The position numbers and the translations under genes were made by a program. The notes under the pieces are model-generated. The model ran no database searches. It was given only the letters and a program-made list of their open reading frames with translations, and was not told where the DNA came from. 64,000 bases of DNA from Candidatus Gastranaerophilales bacterium (GTDB lineage: Bacteria > Cyanobacteriota > Vampirovibrionia > Gastranaerophilales > Gastranaerophilaceae), in NCBI GenBank assembly GCA_944326525.1, contig CALVEG010000003.1, positions 137,846-201,845 on the forward strand, given 5' to 3'. Below are positions 61,477 to 64,000 of the stretch, piece by piece (within the stretch, counting starts at the first letter, position 1; each line of letters starts with the position of its first letter).

Positions 61477-61908
61477 ATGGATTTTTTGATGATAGAAAAC
61501 GGCGACGGCGGCGAATTAGATATAGCGGATGACGGGGATGTCAAGTTAAATTACACGCTGTATAATACTGTTTATTTGAGCTTGTTTGGAGGCAAGGCCT
61601 TTTATGACGGTATAGATATAGAAGGGGAAGATGGGGATGATATAGATATTGAGGCTGAATTTAACAAGCCGGCCACACCGGATAATTTGAAAAATCTTGC
61701 AGCCTTGATTTCCTCAAAATTGAACTGGATGAGTAATTCGGGTCTGATAAAAAATGCTGATGCAACGGCATCAACGTCGTTAGATAAAAAGACTGAAGTT
61801 ATTCTGACAATAACACAGCCGGATGACACAACAGAAAAATACAGTATTATTTGGGATTGCGAAAAATCTGAACTAAAGCATTACGGAGCGATTTATGGCC
61901 GGATATAA
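61477..61908 (+). CDS. Baseplate wedge protein (Mu gp46-like)
   Basis: 143 residues. ADDGDVKLNYTLYNTVYLSL FGG region and KLNWMSNSGLIKNADATAST follow the gp46/gpW-type pattern of Mu-like phages. Overlaps the next gene by 14 bases. Confidence 0.8.
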   Translation: MDFLMIENGDGGELDIADDGDVKLNYTLYNTVYLSLFGGKAFYDGIDIEGEDGDDIDIEAEFNKPATPDNLKNLAALISSKLNWMSNSGLIKNADATASTSLDKKTEVILTITQPDDTTEKYSIIWDCEKSELKHYGAIYGRI

Positions 61909-63118
61909 AAAGAAAACATTAAAGGAAATACAATCAGATATAATAAGTGATTATACAACAAGAATAAAAAAAGAAACTGGTATTGATGCTCCTTTATTAC
62001 CAAAAGCAGTAGTAAGATCAATTGCTTGGGCCGTTGCTGGTGTGGCTTCAATGTTTCAAAATTATTTAGCTTGGTTGTATCTGCAAATTTTACCGCAGAC
62101 CTGTTCTTTGCCAATTCTTCAAATGTGGGGGAGTTTGCTTGATGTCGAATATAAAAAAGGTACAAGTACAACTTTACAATTGGAGATTGATAATGTTTCC
62201 GCAAATGTAATTGTTTCTGGAACTTTGTGGAAAAGTAATAAAAATGGAGTAGTATATTCTTCCGTTTCGTCTGTCTATCCTGATAATGGTGTTGCTATTT
62301 TAAGTGCTGAAGCTAAAACTACAGGCCCAACAGGCAATCTGGATCAGGGGGCGGAATTAAATATAACAAATCCATTTGATGGAATTCCTGATAAAGCTAC
62401 AGTAAAAGCTGTACTTGTAACTGGAAGTAATGATGAGGATGTAGAAGAATATAGACGTCGAGTATTAATAGCTTTCAGGCGAAAGGCACAAGGGGGAAGT
62501 TTAGTAGATTATTTCCTTTGGGGAACCGGTGTTTCTGGTGTGGCAGATATATTTCCGTATGTCCTTGAATCCGGTATAATTACATTGTATGTAGTCGCTG
62601 TTGGTAGCGGTAACGGTAGGACACCAACTGGTAATGTACTACCTAATCCATTTCCGGAGTGGGAACTAGGCAATATTAAAGAAATGTCAGGTTCTGGATT
62701 AATTTACCAAGTTGCTCTTGCAATTAATGGTACTGAAGATCAACAAAATACAAGGCGACCAGCTGGTGCAATTGTGAAACTTTCTCAACCCAATTATATG
62801 GGGTATAAGGTAGAAATAAATGAATTAACGCCAGCTACAAATGACATAAATTCGAAAATAAAAGCAGCCATCGTAAAATATTTGGATGCAAGGAAACCAA
62901 ATATTTTGGCATTGGGGTATACTAAGCAAGATGCTACTATAAATGCAAGTAAGCTGAATGCTGCCGTACAAAATGCTATTGAAGTATATGGCGGAACTTA
63001 TAATTCATTTGTTCTAAAAAATTCATCTGGAACAGCAATTAATGAAGAAATTTTAGGCATAGGGTGTCTTGCATACTTAGAAAAATTGAAGATTAATGGT
63101 GTGGATGTCGTGTTATGA
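61895..63118 (+). CDS. Baseplate J protein (Mu gp47-like)
   Basis: 407 residues. Typical features: LKEIQSDIISDYTTRIKKET, AWLYLQILPQTCSLPILQMW, VSANVIVSGTLW, GPTGNLDQGAELNI, and EEYRRRVLIAFRRKAQGGSL. Links the baseplate to tail fibres. 4-base overlap with the next gene. Confidence 0.92.
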   Translation: MAGYKKKTLKEIQSDIISDYTTRIKKETGIDAPLLPKAVVRSIAWAVAGVASMFQNYLAWLYLQILPQTCSLPILQMWGSLLDVEYKKGTSTTLQLEIDNVSANVIVSGTLWKSNKNGVVYSSVSSVYPDNGVAILSAEAKTTGPTGNLDQGAELNITNPFDGIPDKATVKAVLVTGSNDEDVEEYRRRVLIAFRRKAQGGSLVDYFLWGTGVSGVADIFPYVLESGIITLYVVAVGSGNGRTPTGNVLPNPFPEWELGNIKEMSGSGLIYQVALAINGTEDQQNTRRPAGAIVKLSQPNYMGYKVEINELTPATNDINSKIKAAIVKYLDARKPNILALGYTKQDATINASKLNAAVQNAIEVYGGTYNSFVLKNSSGTAINEEILGIGCLAYLEKLKINGVDVVL

Positions 63119-63771
63119 TATTTCAAAGTTTTAAAAGTTTACTTGGAACGGGGCGTGCCTGGCGGCTAATAAATGCAAACATTTCAGCATTAGTTTATTC
63201 TTTAATTAAACCGTTTGAGGATATAAGATGTGCAGGGTTAAGAATTATAAATGCGCCATTTTTGACTTCAAATATATATGCGAGTGATGCGGAAAAACTT
63301 TCAGATGTAGAAAATTATGAAGACCTTTTTAATATAGATGTTATATCGAATGAGCTTTCTGAACGTCAAGCAAATGCCGAGGTTCAATGGGCTCTTCGTG
63401 GAGGGCAAGGATTTGGCTATATAGAGCGAGTAATGGCAAGAGCTGGGTTAAAAGTAAAAATAATTGAAAATATCCCGATGCAAGATTTGACTTATCTTGG
63501 AACTTATGAATATGGTCAAAATCAATATGGATCGACAATAAATGATTCGAATATACAGTATGGAGCTTCGGGGTATAAGACAATATGTAATGGAGCTCTT
63601 TATTATGACGACAACTATAAAGAGCCTGTTCAAATAACAAGATGGGATAAAGTTTTGATGGTAACTGTTGAGGATCCAATAACATACGGACAGTATAAGC
63701 TTTTTATCGATTTGTTATTAAAAGTTAGACCGGCAGAATATGTTTGTCTATGTAAGATTACTTTGTATTAG
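63115..63771 (+). CDS. Tail protein (Mu gp48 / DUF2313-like)
   Basis: 218 residues. FKSLLGTGRAWRLINANISA, then ERQANAEVQWALRGGQGFGY and YIERVMARAGLKVKI are features of the gp48 baseplate family. It is the usual neighbour of the J-like gene. Confidence 0.85.
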   Translation: MIFQSFKSLLGTGRAWRLINANISALVYSLIKPFEDIRCAGLRIINAPFLTSNIYASDAEKLSDVENYEDLFNIDVISNELSERQANAEVQWALRGGQGFGYIERVMARAGLKVKIIENIPMQDLTYLGTYEYGQNQYGSTINDSNIQYGASGYKTICNGALYYDDNYKEPVQITRWDKVLMVTVEDPITYGQYKLFIDLLLKVRPAEYVCLCKITLY

Positions 63772-63780
63772 AGAGGATAT

Positions 63781-64000
63781 ATGAAAAATTTATTTGATTA
63801 TGAAAAAACGCAGTCAGCGACTGTAGATTTGCCATTTGGTGCATTTAAAAATGAAAGTGCACCCGGACAACAGGATGGTACAGCAATTTTAGCTGAGCAT
63901 ATACAAGATTTAGCATACTCTTTATATCAGGTATTGCAGCTCGCTGGAATTAATCCGAATGGTGAGTTGGAAGATGGAAATGTAAAAACTCAATTTATAC
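63781..64000 (+). CDS. Tail fibre protein, 5' part
   Basis: The first 73 codons (MKNLFDYEKTQSATVDLPFG, ILAEHIQDLAYSLYQVLQLA) are visible and the gene runs off the window. The sequence and position after gp48 suit the N-terminal anchoring part of a tail fibre. Confidence 0.7.
   Translation, partial: MKNLFDYEKTQSATVDLPFGAFKNESAPGQQDGTAILAEHIQDLAYSLYQVLQLAGINPNGELEDGNVKTQFI

Noticed and set aside
1..64000. Recoding of a stop codon
   Set aside because: Clear gene ends use TAA, TAG (3666) and TGA (22592, 28375), and no conserved gene has an internal stop except the HAD gene, which is explained by a frameshift.
1..64000. CRISPR array or tRNA gene
   Set aside because: No regularly spaced repeat-spacer series and no cloverleaf were seen. 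The 22-bp iterons have no unique spacers.
29201..64000. Phage B as a transposable Mu-type phage
   Set aside because: The tail genes are Mu-like, but no MuA/MuB transposase is seen in the visible early region and replication genes point to theta-type initiation at iterons.

Overview
The window is phage DNA from end to end. Two unrelated tailed-phage genomes lie head to tail with no clear stretch of host housekeeping genes, which suggests adjacent prophages in a low-GC bacterial chromosome (or a contig made of them). The standard genetic code is used: TAA, TAG and TGA all end genes. Lambda-, Mu- and T7-like modules and several signal-peptide proteins make a Gram-negative host more likely, but the species cannot be named from the sequence.

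Phage A (1 to about 29190, plus strand, left end outside the window) is a podovirus. In order it has terminase subunits, head-tail connector portal, scaffold, major capsid, Bbp16-like cement protein, T7-type tail tube A and B proteins, a gp13-like acetyltransferase-fold protein, a 706-residue internal protein with an M15-type peptidase end, and a 3011-residue polyvalent protein. Next comes a complete diversity-generating retroelement (DGR): a tail-fibre-like target with a C-terminal variable repeat, a hairpin just downstream of it, an Avd-like gene, a template repeat and a DGR reverse transcriptase. Template and variable repeats match over 122 bases. They differ at 13 sites, and every one is an adenine in the template. 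An HNH nuclease, small genes and a lysis cassette (DUF1353, holin-like, amidase) finish the operon at a terminator.

Between the phages is a minus-strand large serine recombinase (29201-30904), which could be the integrase of either phage. It is followed by a strong promoter, a 23-codon hydrophobic peptide with its ribosome binding site in a hairpin loop, and a 55-residue basic protein.

Phage B (about 31400 to the right edge, right end outside the window) is a temperate myovirus with a lambda-type head and a Mu-type contractile tail. Minus-strand genes encode a secreted protein, a stand-alone HsdR-N-like nuclease and an S24 repressor. The divergent early operon carries an excisionase-like protein, LuxR-type regulators, a beta sliding clamp, an SSB, many small unknown genes, a frame-disrupted HAD phosphatase and a replication protein gene that contains 22-bp iterons. 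A Dam-type methylase and a putative structural gene precede the terminase. The late operon runs through lambda-like terminase, gpW-like protein, portal, ClpP-like protease with nested scaffold, decoration and capsid proteins. Mu-like sheath, tube, frameshifted assembly chaperone, tape measure, gpN, gpP, gp45, gp46, gp47 and gp48 equivalents and a tail fibre start follow. A toxin-antitoxin pair is inserted on the opposite strand inside the baseplate genes.
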